Assembly (NCBI RefSeq): GCF_000003855.2
Contig: NW_003101672.1
Coordinates: forward strand, 24,744 to 83,402
Reading direction: 5' to 3'
Length of the DNA: 58,659 nucleotides
From: Blastomyces gilchristii SLH14081
Taxonomy: Eukaryota > Ascomycota > Eurotiomycetes > Onygenales > Ajellomycetaceae
The notes under the pieces were generated by a model, which worked only from the letters and a program-made list of their open reading frames with translations, had not been told where the DNA came from and did no database searches. Both the position numbers and the translations under genes were made by a program. Positions 35,823-47,419 of this stretch are shown piece after piece; position 1 is the first letter of the stretch, and every line of letters starts with the position of its first letter.

Positions 35823-36350
35823 AAGATTGATGATAAAGATCTGAGTTCTGTAGTATATTGTAATTCAGACTAAGTAAGAGCAGATTCTTAATATAAATTA
35901 ACTACTGATTATATTATATTAATTAATAAGTCACTGATCTCATGATAATCACAGAGACAGATATCTATTACTAAATTAATTGCAGAAGCTGAGTATATTA
36001 TAGCTAGTAAAATAGCTTATAAGATAGTCTGATTGAATAATATGTTATATAACACTGAGTTAATGAATAATGAAAAAGTAAAAATATACTCATATCTATA
36101 AGTTAATAATAAGAGAGCAATCAATCTAGCAAAGAAAGAATTCTTAATATAAAGATTATATTATATTAAGATTAGATATTATATTCTCTATAATTTGATT
36201 AAAAAAGAGAAAATCATGATGAAACATGTTAACTCTACAGTGAATATAGCTGACAGACTTATCAAGTCACTGATGAAGCCTGCATTTGAAGATTTTATTA
36301 AAAGAATTGATTTGAAAAAGATCAGAAAGAAATGATTGAATGATAATAAT
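35823..36350 (+). pseudogene. C1 copia RNase H block
   Basis: After removal of A5 and one AAGAT, the copia frame runs on from 29246. It carries the copia RNase H signature: a C-N-S-D segment, S-Q-R-Q-I-S, then A-E-A-E-Y at about 35988-36002, followed by a W-L-N-N-M-L segment and an A-D-R-L-I-K-S-L end (usual A-D-x-x-T-K-x-L). Some stops are present. The last 20 codons are Lys/Asn-rich. RNase H would remove the RNA template during reverse transcription. Confidence 0.88.
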
Positions 36351-36540
36351 AATACAGTAAATCAGTGAATTTTGCATGTATTTCTTGATTTTTACAGTTA
36401 TTACTGTATGAATGCCTTTCCTAATGAGGAAATCAGGGTCTGATTCATGTAATTAATTATTATTGCATTTTTGAAAGATTTGAGGATGGGGGAGGCCCCG
36501 GGTGGCGGCTTATTACAGGCCACGGCGTAGCAAGGGGGGG
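36351..36540 (+). other. C1 3' untranslated end and polypurine tract
   Basis: The mutation density falls across this stretch. From about 36480 the sequence is GC-rich with normal CpG (GGCCCCGGGTGGCGGC). It ends in AAGGGGGGG (36532-36540), a polypurine tract directly touching the LTR. Confidence 0.75.
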
Positions 36541-36632
36541 TGTTGGTGATTACTACACCTACCCTAGTCACGTGCCACCCCAACCTATTTAGTGTAACTC
36601 GCGTAGATAGATTACACACACACAACACAACA
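36541..36632 (+). repeat. C1 copia 3' LTR (short, undamaged)
   Basis: It begins TGTTGG right after the 7-G polypurine tract and probably ends at the CAACA of 36628-36632, the inverse of TGTTG. That gives 92 bp, short for a copia LTR. The 5' partner is outside the window, so length and end are not confirmed. The next five bases are ACGTT. Confidence 0.6.
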
Positions 36633-37960
36633 ACGTTATCCTCCAAGATGTTTCACTAGCTTACAAAGCTGTTTCCGAACCCGAAATGCCAAGATACGCT
36701 ATTCTATGTGTATCGTACGCTGCGTTTGCATCGTAGTGCGTAATTGTAGGTGGATGAAACTCTTCCACAAACGAGGCGGTCAAGTTTCCACCTGCACAAT
36801 GTTTACTTACTGTCTTCGAGAACAACGCTTCAGCCACGGTTCAATCAAGTGGAAGTTACATACTATTAGAAGGACATTAAAGGACACACCTTGGAGGAAC
36901 GAGTAATTTAGCCAAAACTCGTCACACCCGACAAATTAGACCAGAAGACACAGCCGTTTGGTCTCAGTAGGTGGTGAGTAAATGATCGTTGCAGCGTGAT
37001 CTTAATAGATGACTTGAGAAAATTAACATTGACTGATCCCACTGTGGACTAGAGCTCTTCAAAGGAAGCGAGGATTTGTTGTTTCCTGTAGGGAAGCAAC
37101 TCACACTCAGAATCTCTTTCGACTACAGAGTACATTTGAAAACAGTTACACCACCGCAACTATATCCAGGAAACGGGACAGAAATGGCTTGACATCAGTA
37201 ACTCACGGGATGCTTAAATGACCAAGAAGCTCAGGTCAGTGCTGACAACGTTTCAGAGCAACCTTTAGTTTGGGAGAAGGTGTATAGATTGATGAGATGC
37301 GCCGGAACCCCAGAAATCTTGGGCAGTGGTACTGGCAGGATGCTTTGAGGAAGAATCTCTACTGGCTCGAGACAGATCATCTGAAGAGTCTTGTTGAGTC
37401 TATTCAGGAAGGACATGATGATGTCCCCAAGGGGATCCGCTAGCAGCTATACAAGGAAGAATAGGTGAAGCTCGAAAACGACAATCAAAGGGCTCTATCC
37501 TACCATCTTACTACCTTATGTTCAAAGCCAGCTATGTCGTGCACGGCGAACTGGTTTCCAGCATATTACACTTCAGCTTGCCATTCTGCGTCTTACCCTA
37601 ATCACAGTGACATACTGCGTAGATAACGCAGCCTGGATTATCAACAACTTCCGACCTGATATCGCTTTTTTCCAAGCTGGCAGTAAGCTGAACTCATCCC
37701 CCAATCGCGGCATGGGAGACTCGAACAGGTGTCATGAAAATGAGTCTATCTCTCTATCATCTTTGTTCTCCTCCGGAGCTCGTTCGTCATTTTTATGGTC
37801 TTCGTGGTAACCGCGAGGTTTACGCCAGTCTTCCTCGAACCACCTATCGTCCACCTCTTCATCAAAATTCTCAAAGGCCGCCTCGTTTGAAAACTTTGAT
37901 AAAAACTAGATAACTGTGCCAAGCACATCTCACTATCTCTCATTAGTGCGTGCATCACAC
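36633..37960. other. Unmutated island, no recognised gene
   Basis: About 1.3 kb with balanced base composition and ordinary CpG (for example GCGTAGATAACGC). It resembles neither neighbouring element. Open frames are short on both strands: 36706-36906 (+), 37231-37416 (-), 37607-37810 (+), 37746-37958 (-). None shows a known domain. It may be host sequence flanking C1, a decayed gene or a single-copy transposon remnant. Confidence 0.6.
37732..37905 (-). pseudogene. Possible exon remnant, acidic
   Basis: A 57-codon open frame without an internal ATG start reads as a strongly charged peptide rich in Asp, Glu, Lys and Trp (motif W-F-E-E-D-W near its first third). Its composition differs from random translation of the neighbouring strand. 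The minus-strand sequence just upstream could hold a splice acceptor (ATCAAAG). No family is recognised; it may be chance. Confidence 0.25.
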
Positions 37961-38128
37961 TGTAACAGAATTCACACTGTAATAAAATTATTTTAAATAT
38001 CTCAGTCTTTAAAAATCAATTAATAACTATCACTATATTGATCTATAATATAGAGATTATATATATTCATATTACAAGCAGCAGATTCTAATGTAGATTA
38101 AAATATATTAAAACTATTATACTCTTTT
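37961..38128. other. AT-rich stretch, unassigned
   Basis: About 170 bases of CpG-free, AT-rich sequence between the unmutated island and A6. It may be a heavily mutated repeat scrap. No motif is seen. Confidence 0.4.
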
Positions 38129-38347
38129 TGTCGGATTTCCTCTACGGGCCGACCGCTTCCGCCTGAGCGAGGTGAGGTGTTCGCCGATCGCTTACTCGAT
38201 AGATTCCTGCCGAAGCTCCGATTCTCGGTCGCCGATCCTCGGCCGAAAACCCACGGAATTCCTATTCTTCCGCCCCGAAGCTCAACCGCATACGCGTAAT
38301 AAGACCTATAAATATTATACCGATCTATTCGGCGTAGGCCCCTTACA
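38129..38347 (+). repeat. A6 5' LTR, variant type
   Basis: 219 bp, TGTCGGATTT to CCCTTACA. The first half differs from the A1 type but matches the A7 LTR (GAAGCTCCGATTCTCGGTCG). It lacks the TATA and CT-rich segment, about 80 bases, between ACGCGTA and TAAGACC. CpG content is very high. Confidence 0.8.
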
Positions 38348-38616
38348 CTTGAAAAATGTTCATTGTCTCCTTATTAGGAATGATTACCCACCGAGATATC
38401 CGAACGCGTAAAGACGCGTAAGAAATAGAGAAACAACCAGTTAAGCGGACACTGAGTCCCTAGATAGAAGCTTGCTCGCCAGTTGTCCTGGCCCCGCAAC
38501 AAGATCTTACAAAGAGAACAAGATCTTACGAAGAGAATGTCAGCGAAAGACCCGAGAGTCCTGACACAGATGTATGAGATATTCATACGATTACACATCT
38601 GACGAACGATATAACC

Positions 38617-39160
38617 ATGTCTAACGATAATATGGGAGAACCCTCGAACGCGAGCATAGACGCAGTGCCACAGTGGCTCCGAGCAATGTTGGAATTACAA
38701 CAACAACAAATAGCTGATAAGCATACAACTCCGGACATTGGATGAGCGTCTTACCAAGCTCAAGAGTATACAGAACAGTGGCAGGAGACGTTACACCCCA
38801 GCCACTCATACACCTGCGCCGAAGAATAACAACAATGATGCAGATGCCATGGACTGGGTAGACTCGAATGTCTATGCGCAAGCAAGGGTCTCCGCCGTCC
38901 GAACAGGCTTCTGAGTTCCTGGGATCACTTCTGAAGAAGTCGCCAACCAATGTCAACATGGGGTGTGCATCAACTGTAACAGACCAGGACACATCACTTT
39001 CAACTGCTGATCAGCCTACATGCCTCCTCACTCAAGAGAAAGATCAGTGTCTTCTCACTCAAAAGATGAATCAGCGCCTGTCTGCATCAATCACATTACA
39101 TTAGAGAAAGATTCAGAAGATAACTATGAGAATGTCTTGATAAAACAGGGAAAAGATTAG
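38617..39160 (+). pseudogene. A6 gag with internal deletion, intact zinc knuckle
   Basis: The frame opens at ATG 38617 and runs 42 codons into a stop just after the deletion joint near 38731. In a second frame from about 38748 it reads through the proline-rich linker. The knuckle C-I-N-C, four residues, H, four residues, C at 38966-39007 is perfect CCHC. Only three stops remain in this part, two of them TGA where R and W are expected. It shows the family gag in its least altered form, but it is still dead. Confidence 0.8.
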
Positions 39161-39454
39161 CTTCTGTTCAAATTCATAAGCAGGAGCTTGAAGAGATTGA
39201 ATAACAATGATTTGAAGAGAAAATAACAATGAATGCAATTCTTGTATCTACTGTGATAGATAACATGTATAATATAAAAGTTATGATAGACAGCAGTCTA
39301 TGTTATTATACAATAATTAAATCTTCAGTTATAAAATGTTATAATCTTCAGTGTATTTTCTTATTAAAATCTTAACTTCTTACAGAATTTAATAATTTAA
39401 AGAACATTCACATCTGTTATATAATAAAACTAAACATAGATATCAGAATATTAA
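39161..39454 (+). pseudogene. A6 protease start
   Basis: Aligns with the protease of A1. The active site near 39290 reads D-S-S as in A1. The sequence here is heavily mutated, unlike the preceding 900 bases. It is cut at 39454. Confidence 0.65.
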
Positions 39455-39712
39455 TGTAAGAATAAGTACTTACAGATAATTATTCAGATGTTTACAGCTT
39501 GATATAATATGTACTGTTAACTACTAGAAGTATTTACAGTAGAAAGATAAAATGTAGAGATTAAATATAATATAGTATTTAAGCTAAGTTATGAATAGTA
39601 TTTGCAAACTTCAGTCTATATAGTTATGTATAGTCAAGAGCTACTAACTCTATTAATTACATAAGAGATAGAAATAGAGATAAAGAATCTATAAGAAGTG
39701 AGATTTCTTATA
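39455..39712 (-). repeat. D2 3' LTR
   Basis: 258 bp. In reverse it begins TATAAGAAATC (TGTAAG in D1) and ends CTTATTCTTACA. It aligns with 49422-49680. A purine tract AGAGAGAAAGAA lies next to it on the minus strand. Confidence 0.88.
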
Positions 39713-40670
39713 TATTTCTTTCTCTCTAAGACTTTGTCTGTGAAGTCTTTTACTGAGTGATTTTATAAAATCAGACTTAGCAGTATAGTGATACTTATTA
39801 AAAACTCTTTACATCTATAAAAAAAATCTTAGTGAGGAAAAATTCCTTATTATTATAAAGAAAAAAGAGTCTATTACTTAGTTTTTTATTCTATAAAATT
39901 CTTTATAATCTGCAGATCTTTCTCTGACTATTATATAGAGTCATCTCATATCTTTTATATAGAAGAATTTCAGTTAACTCTCAATTATTTTTACAAGATT
40001 CTTATATAATTATTATATAGATTTATTCTGCAGATAAATTACTTTCTATAAGATTATTCTTATTAAAGAGAAGTATTTCTAAGTTAATTATTCACTTATT
40101 CTTATAAATTATCATTCTTTAATACTGTAGAATTGTGAGGAATTTTTCATTCTTTTATTAACTCTGTAGAATTATAGAATTAGAATATTTACAGTCTGTA
40201 ATTACTTTTAATAGTTATATAGAAAGATTCAGATCTGTAATTTATAATTACTCTTTATTTACTAGAGTAATCTGACTATTTTATAAGATTACTTATAGTG
40301 TAAATAAACCTCTCTAAAGTAGTATAAATATCTCAGATCTGTTTATGAAATCTTATCTTCTTTATTCTTTTTCTATAACAGCTTTCATTCTTATAAACTG
40401 TGAGTATTCTCATTCATTTATAAAGTGTTTCTACTCAGATAATAGAGAGAGAGTGTTTTTAATAATATCTGTATATTAATTCAAGAACTTCTTAAGAATC
40501 AAAAATTTTTTCAATTTTAATATTTTTATGAATAATATCTAATCACTGTTAAGCTTCTTATAAGTATTCTTATAACTTCTCTGATCACTTTTTACTGATT
40601 AATAAAGCAGAGATATTATCACTTATAATAATATCTTTACTCTTTTCAGCTCTGTCACTGCATCTGATCT
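39713..40670 (-). other. D2 3' region, no recognised gene
   Basis: The counterpart of 55369-56403 in D1, reverse complement, with many transitions and a few indels. It carries no long open frame. Its presence in both copies shows that this long tail belongs to element D. Confidence 0.6.
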
Positions 40671-43600
40671 TTCAAAATCTAATTGAAAAAAGGCTTATAA
40701 ACTGATTTATTGATTCAAATGAAACCTCAGAATCAGGTCATGAGATCATTCAATTTGATATTAAACTGAGTGAAAAACAAAGAAGTGAAAATCCTCTTCT
40801 CTTTAATCAGTATAACTTTGAAAAAGCTGATTGAAAAGCAGTTGAAGAAAGAGTAAAACAGCTGAAATCTGAAAAGCAGAGTAAGCTCTATTAAAATCAA
40901 AGTCAAGATATCTCAAATGAAATGCTTGAGAATAGAGTAAAGCTGATTACATCTATTCTTCTAACAAGTATTACAGAAAATATTTCAAAGAAAAAGTCTT
41001 CTGAGTATTTCAAATCTTGATGAAATGAGAATATCACTTCTAAAAGAAAAGCACTAGTCCCTGCTAAGAGAGATTGAAAAGAATAACTTAATATCTGATG
41101 AAGAGGTTTAAAACCTGTCCAAAATGAATATTTTTCAGATATTAAAAAGAGTCAATAACAGATTCTGGAACAATTTTCTTAAAGAAGTATAAGAAAAAGA
41201 AGTTTTTAAAGCCTTCAACTATACTAAAACAAGAAGTATAGCAAAGCTTTCAACCTTAGAATATGAATTTCAGAATGAATTGTATACAGCAAACTCTTTT
41301 CAAGAAAAAGTATCAAGCTTTTATAAGAGTTCTCTTTCAAAACTCATTACATTTAGAAGAAGAGAATATGTCATTTCATGAATATATTGATGAAAATACC
41401 TGGAAATGATCTGAGCTTACATGTAATGAACTAGAGTCAGCAATATTCTCAAGTTTAATTAAAACTGCTACAGGGCCTGATTCAATTAATTACTTAATTA
41501 TTCAAAACATATATTTCTACTTGAAGAATAAATATTTTGAGCTCTTTTTCAATCTCTTAAAAAATGATTATCATTCTGAATATTGAAGAGAAGCTACTGA
41601 AGTAATTCTTATAAAACCTAATATAAAAGCTTCAATTTCTAAGTTATATAAAGTAATATCTCTGTTGAACTGTTTGAGAAAAATTCTAGAAAAGATAATA
41701 GCTACTAGATTATCTTTTATAAGCTCTATTAGTAATTGTCTTCTATTTAATGAATAAATGAGAGATAGAAAACAATGTTCTGCAATTAACACTGTTCTTT
41801 CAGTTATTTATGATATTCAAGTAGTAAAGTATAAAGGCCTGATCTCAACTGTAGTTTTTATTGATATAAAAGATGCATTTAATCATGTTTCAAAGTCTAA
41901 GATGATTCAAACTTTGAAGATATTAAAACTGTCACTTTCTCTAATAAAATGAGTTAATTATTTTATATCTAAAGGAATTATATAACTATTCTTTAATGAA
42001 AGAAAACAAGATAAAACTGAGATAAAAATAAAAGTATCATAAGAATCTTCAATCTCATCTGTTTTATTTGTAATATACACTGCATATCTATTCAAGAATA
42101 GAGAGATGAAAATAGTAAGATCTTCAAGTTATATAGATGATATTGATCTACTCTACAGTTCAAAGACAATTAAAAAGAACTTAGAAGTAATTGAGAAAGT
42201 AGTAAAGAAAATCTTTGTTAGAGTAGATATTAATCTAATTCAATTCAATATGAATAAAACTGAGTTAATTCACTTTTTTCTCAGGTTTAATGACAAAGAA
42301 CTAAGTCTAACTCTTTTGAATAAAGAGATTAAACTCAGTTTAAATGTCAAATGACTAGAAGTATGGTTAAACTTCAAGTTGAATATTAAATATTATATTG
42401 AACAAAGAATTATCAAGACAGAGAGACTACTGAATAGTATAATCAGACTATTAAATACTAAGATAGATCTACTCTTTCAGGCTATGAGACAGTTATACAT
42501 GGCCTGTATTATCTCAGTAGCTGATTATGAAGTTCAAGTTTAATGAAATAATCAAGGTAATTTCACTGAACTCTTTCAAAGTCTATAAAACAGAGGTTTG
42601 AGAAAAATTCTGAGAGCATTTAAATCATCTTCTATTAAAACAATGAAAATTGAAGCTTCAATTTCATCTTCTACTATTCAATATGAAAAAGCCTGTATAA
42701 ACTATACTCTGAGAGTCATGAAGATGAGCTTAAATTATATAATCAGAGAAAGAGTCTCTTCTTCATTTTCATCAGTTAACTCAGGAAATAAGCTGAATTA
42801 AAATAGATTTCTTGATTGAAATGAGAATAATGCTTTAAAGAAAATGCTCTCTCAACTGTATAGACTATGTTCACTTATTAAAAATCAATTTTCTTCATTA
42901 AATATTGAGAAAATTGATTATGAGAAGATATCTCTCTAGAGAGAAAAGCTGAAATCTCTTATAGACTTATAAATAAGTGAACTATCTAAAGAGAGAAAAT
43001 ATGAACAGCATTTGAAGAAGATCTCTATAATCAATATAAAAGACTCTATTCTGATTTACTTAGATGACTTAAAAAATGAGAATTTGAATAGATTAGACAC
43101 AGGCATTGCTTATACTGAAGATAATATCAATTTTATCTCAGATTCCTGAAATTTAGACTGTGAATCTGAAGTCTTTGATGCTGAACTATTTGTAATAGTG
43201 AAAGCTTTTAAACATATTGAAATAACATCTCATAAAAGAGAAAATAGTTTCAAAGAGATATGAATATTCTCTGATAGTTGAGCTGCTTTAAAAAGACTGA
43301 GAAATAGTCAGATTCATAATAATCAAATGAATCTTGAATTGATTTTAAATTCTGTTTTGAAAATTCAAAAGAGAAGAATATTAAAACTGATAATTCATCT
43401 GCACTGAGTTCCTGCTTATATGAATATTCATGGCAATGAATTGGCTGATTCAGCTGCAAAAGAGAGTTCAGAATTAAGCAGATCTATTCAAAAAACAGTG
43501 TTCTGGTCTTTTATAAAGAGAAAGATAAAAGAATCTTGTTTAAATAAGTGAAATGAAAGCTGGTAGAAACAAAAGAAGAGCATACATTATTCAAGATTGA

Positions 43601-43975
43601 GATAAAATCAAAGTGAAAATCTTATTCAATTAAATGTAAAAGAACATATTCTCATCTATAATTCAGCTGAAACTAGAACATGATTATTTTAAATCCTATA
43701 TACAAAGATTTGATGATAGATTTGATTCAACAGAGTGCTCATTTTGCAATATAAATGAAAATCCTGAGTATATTGTAATACATTGTGCATTATACAATAG
43801 TCTCAGAGTCAGATTGAAGAAGAAGTATGATTTAAATCAATTAAATATGAGGTTCTTATTCTCAACTGAGACAGGAATTAAATACTTAATAGACTTTCTA
43901 TCAGAAACTTAAGCAGCTATAAGAAAATGACTGAATTCAGAAGTATCTGAATATGAAGAGATGAAAATTAATTAA
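40671..43975 (+). pseudogene. LINE ORF2: endonuclease end, RT, RNase H, CCHC
   Basis: The endonuclease end has an S-G-H-E motif (usual S-D-H) near 40736. The A-D-W segment lies near 40826. Reverse transcriptase includes an open stretch with the F-I-D-I-K-D-A-F motif (41758-41952), and the catalytic Y-I-D-D at 42130-42141 is intact. RNase H spans about 43100-43460 with D-A-E-L, S-D-S-W and N-E-L-A-D residues. The C-terminal C-x2-C motif lies near 43735-43790. Stops and frameshifts are numerous but fewer than in the gypsy copies. Confidence 0.82.
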
Positions 43976-44356
43976 ATATAGTCTGTTAAAACATCTATAC
44001 ACTATATTTTAATAATTTTATTTTGCTATAGTCTCTCTTTACTGTACTTATTTCTTTCTGTTCTTTTCTATCTATCTATTTAATGTGTCTATCTTTAAGA
44101 CTATATTCTCTTTTCCTTTGTCATGATATTTTCAAATGATTTCAAAGTATCAGAAGGTGTTGAAATACTGCAATTTATAAACAGTTTTTATATTCTGAGC
44201 TAGAATTTTCTGATTTTGCATATCTGAAATTGATAAATGTATAATAGTTGACTCTATAGATATAGAAAAAACTCTGAGAACTAAAGATTCTCAGGTAGAT
44301 GTCATAGTCTCTGACTGCATACATCTATAATTGAAGAATACTAATAATAATAATAA
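40671..44356 (+). mobile_element. LINE (RNase H-bearing, Tad-like), 5'-truncated
   Basis: It begins inside the last part of the endonuclease domain, continues through reverse transcriptase, RNase H and a C-terminal CCHC motif, and ends in a (TAA)n tail (44341-44356). The 5' flank is element D2 and the 3' flank is family A (A7), so no target duplication can be matched. RNase H after RT is typical of Tad and I-type LINEs in fungi; the clade is inferred. It is the parent-like copy of the fragment at 31102-31989. Confidence 0.88.
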
Positions 44357-47300
44357 TGTGTAAGAAAGAACAGACTTACACCTGTTAAGACAGCATCTCA
44401 GTCAGTGATAATGATCTCTGTGTGTAGAAGAACATTATATCAATTATCTTATAAGTGATTATAACACTTATAAAGAGAATTCTTTACAGTCTGAATTATC
44501 TATTCTGATATATCATCAGTCTCACAGTGATAAGCAGTTAATAAATAATGTATAATCTTGAGAACTTGACAGATTCTTATTCAGAGAGTGCTTATAAATT
44601 GACAGTCTCAATCTGACACTATAGATTTCAGCAATTCATGCATCCGATAGAATGAGTTCTATAGAAAGACTTCAGTGACTTATTCAGTATTTATCTTATT
44701 ATAAGATTTTAATATTATATCTTTACTTAATTAATTAATAAAAATCAAAATGTTTTTATAACTCTTACTCTCAGAGAGATTAATAGTGAAGTTAATTACT
44801 ACATCTTATCAGATTCTATTAGAGATATTAAGTAATTTCAGTAGATCTTTTCTACAGTTCTTTCATAAAATAATGAAAGAATAATGATTATAGTTTTGAA
44901 TGAAATATCTGATACTATTTAATATCTCAGATCAGTAGAACTCTTAAGAGATTATTTAATACAGTTATTCATAATCTGAATAACTAATTATATGTGAATT
45001 ATGTATCTCTTGCATTATCTGAGTGTGTAAGAGTTTAGAGTGAGAGACTCAGTGTTGTTTATAACATTACAGAGTATTATTATTATTAATTAAGCATTCT
45101 AAGATGTTGATTCTTATGTGTAGATCTGAGAAGAATTAGAGTACTTCTTAATATACTGCTTGAATAAGTGATTGAAGAAGTTCATTACTTTGAGCTTTTA
45201 TATATCAAAATTGATTTAGTATAGATTTGAAAGAAGTTGAGATATTAATAGCAGTTCAGAGAGAAGATGCTCTAATTAAAGAAGTATGTATAGTGTTATG
45301 AGTTATTTTATCATGATCAACTAATATCTTTGAATTTAAGAGCAGATGCTCTCAGTTCATTCAGTAAGTGTCTAATACATTAAATAACATATCTTACTCT
45401 TATTATAAGAGAACATCTGTCATTGAGTTCTGACTGCTGAGGCGGTAGTGTATTATAAAATGAAAACAGCTTAATAGCTCAGATTATTATATCTGTTGTT
45501 TAATAAGCTTGCAGATAATAGTAAAGTATTTGAGATTCTTATAATCTGTGCTTATCTTAAATTTGAAGACACTTTAAAGTTCAGAGTCTCATGGTTCTAG
45601 ATAGTATATAATTGTGAGAAGTTTCTTATCATAGATCTCATAGTTATATTCAGTGAGACTTAACTTCTTAGACATAAAGATGCATGATTATAAGACATCT
45701 TTATTATTATATTGCAATATAGCTCTCTCTATAATATAGTTAGAAAAGTCAGCTTTAATAACTATTTCATAATCAGAGTTAAATGTTATTAATAGAGAGA
45801 TATTAATGAACATCTTCTTTATCTATATAAATATGACCTCAGTGTTCACTGATCATTGAAATACTGAATTCTTCTTAATAAGGTCTGTAAGTGATCTTGT
45901 GATATCTGAGAAGTTTTGTATAAATCACTGATAGAAGTTAACAAATCTGATAAAGCTTTGTACATCTTTTACAGTATATAAAGCTTCTCATTCAAGAATA
46001 ATGAAGAGCTTCTCAGAATTCATTTGAATTCTCTTATCAGATTCTATCATAAAACCTAGATATTTTATACTCTTGACTTTGAAATCACACTTGTTAATAT
46101 CTATTGATAGTTCTGCTTCTTATAATTATTGTAATACTTTTTACACATATTCTTGATATTCTTTTCTGAACTTATCAGTGAAGATGAGAATGTCATTGAG
46201 ATAAGTAGATATAAATTTATCAAGAAAATCTTGAAGTGCTTAGTTAATATACTTCTGAAATATACTGAGAGTGTTAGTAAGTCTGAAGAGTGTGACTACT
46301 CAGTCAAAGAGACTATATTATGTTTGAAATGCTGTAAGTTACTTATCTTCTTTAATGATACAGATCTTATGAAATACAGTGATGATATTTAGCTTTGTAA
46401 ATCATTGAGCTTGTCTGATATGAGCTAGAGTTTCATTGATAAGAGATAAAGAATAGTGATCTTTCTTTATTAATTCATTTAATTCTTAGTAGTTTACACA
46501 GAATCAGAGTTCCTCATCTGATTTCTTTGCAAAGAGAATAGAAGCTGCAGCAGAGAAGTTATTAATATGTATGAATTCTTTATTCAACAGATCATTAAGT
46601 GTTTATTAAAGAAGAAGAAGGTAACTTGAGATATATTATAAAGAAGACCTCATGATGATTCAGAGTCTTTATCATTCTTCTTTTTTATCTTAATACTGTG
46701 ATTCACTTCTGAACCTTGTAAGAGAAGTAGATTCATAATATTATTATCTTATTAGAAGACATCTAGATATTCATGATATTATTAAGAGAGTTTTATATAA
46801 GAATCTGTTATTAATATAAGATAACTTTTCTAGAGCTTTTTTAATATCAGTCAGACTGATGAAATAGATTGTTATATAATTCTACTGTCAGTGATCTTAT
46901 CAGTGATCTTGTCAGTGAATTCTTTTTTAAAGCATTTTATAAGTGTTAATAAAGATCTGTGTCAGATTCATAGTCTTGTGAATGTCATCTTTGTGAATTC
47001 TATCATTGTTAGAGAATATTAAGCTTCTGTTTCAAGCATTTAATAAGATGTCTTACTCAGATAGTCAGGCAAGTTCTAATATAAGATTATAATCAAGATT
47101 ATGACTTCATATATATAGCCATTTTCATGTTGATATCTCAATATCTATGTTTAGTTTCATCATGTAATATATGCAAATGTCTTTAAATTATCAATTCTGT
47201 AAGAAGTCAGAGTTTTAATAAGAAAATACACTGAAAGTTATGATATCTTATAACTAAAGATTTAATCATTATATAGTAATATAGACTGCTATCTATTATG

Positions 47301-47360
47301 ACTTTCATATTTTACATATTATTCATCACAGTAGATATATGAATTGCATTTATTATTATT
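44357..47360 (-). pseudogene. A7 partial pol
   Basis: Aligned with A3 on the same strand. Integrase begins near 45065 and is cut at 44357 in its core. RNase H and reverse transcriptase follow upstream. Many stops; one open shadow frame lies on the opposite strand (46153-46392). Protease lies near 47300. Nothing suggests function. Confidence 0.75.
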
Positions 47361-47419
47361 TTCTCTTCAAATTGTTGTTATCTGACCTCTTCAAGCTTTT
47401 GCTTGTGAGTTTGAACAGA

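Larger units (their letters stand above)
1..36632 (+). mobile_element. Ty1/copia retrotransposon C1, split by nested insertions
   Basis: This is the oldest layer of the first 36.6 kb. Copia protein signatures appear in the right order on the + strand in four separated blocks: gag zinc knuckle (1-273), pre-integrase and integrase (8867-10178), reverse transcriptase with its YxDD box (28315-29246), and RNase H (35823-36350). A 7-G polypurine tract and a TG..CA-bounded 3' LTR follow. The blocks are separated by gypsy elements. Two insertions have target duplications (ACAG around B, AAGAT around A5), and deleting each restores one continuous copia frame. The 5' LTR lies outside the window. The protease region, expected between 273 and 8867, is missing. 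Every block carries stops, so the element is dead. Confidence 0.9.
38129..39454 (+). mobile_element. Family A gypsy, copy A6, least damaged, 3' part missing
   Basis: It carries a variant LTR (38129-38347), the leader with both AGATCTTAC repeats, gag and the start of protease, then is cut by the D2 LTR at 39455. CpG is common up to about 39080 and then disappears. It serves as the reference for judging mutations in the other copies. A block of about 560 bases of gag is missing compared with A5. The right-hand remainder is not found on the far side of D2. Confidence 0.88.
39455..40670 (-). mobile_element. Gypsy element D, copy D2, 3' end only
   Basis: The minus strand reads the last kilobase of element D followed by its 3' LTR (39455-39712). 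It is colinear with 55369-56403 and the LTR of D1. It is cut at about 40670 by the LINE. It sits in A6, but the A6 sequence does not resume beyond it, so material was lost. Confidence 0.85.

Noticed and set aside
36706..36906. 66-codon open frame in the unmutated island
   Set aside because: No known domain, no coding-like neighbours, and similar-length frames occur on the other strand; treated as chance.
38621..39104. Open frames of 123 and 78 codons, minus and + strand
   Set aside because: Both are shadows of the A6 gag frame, which carries the zinc knuckle.
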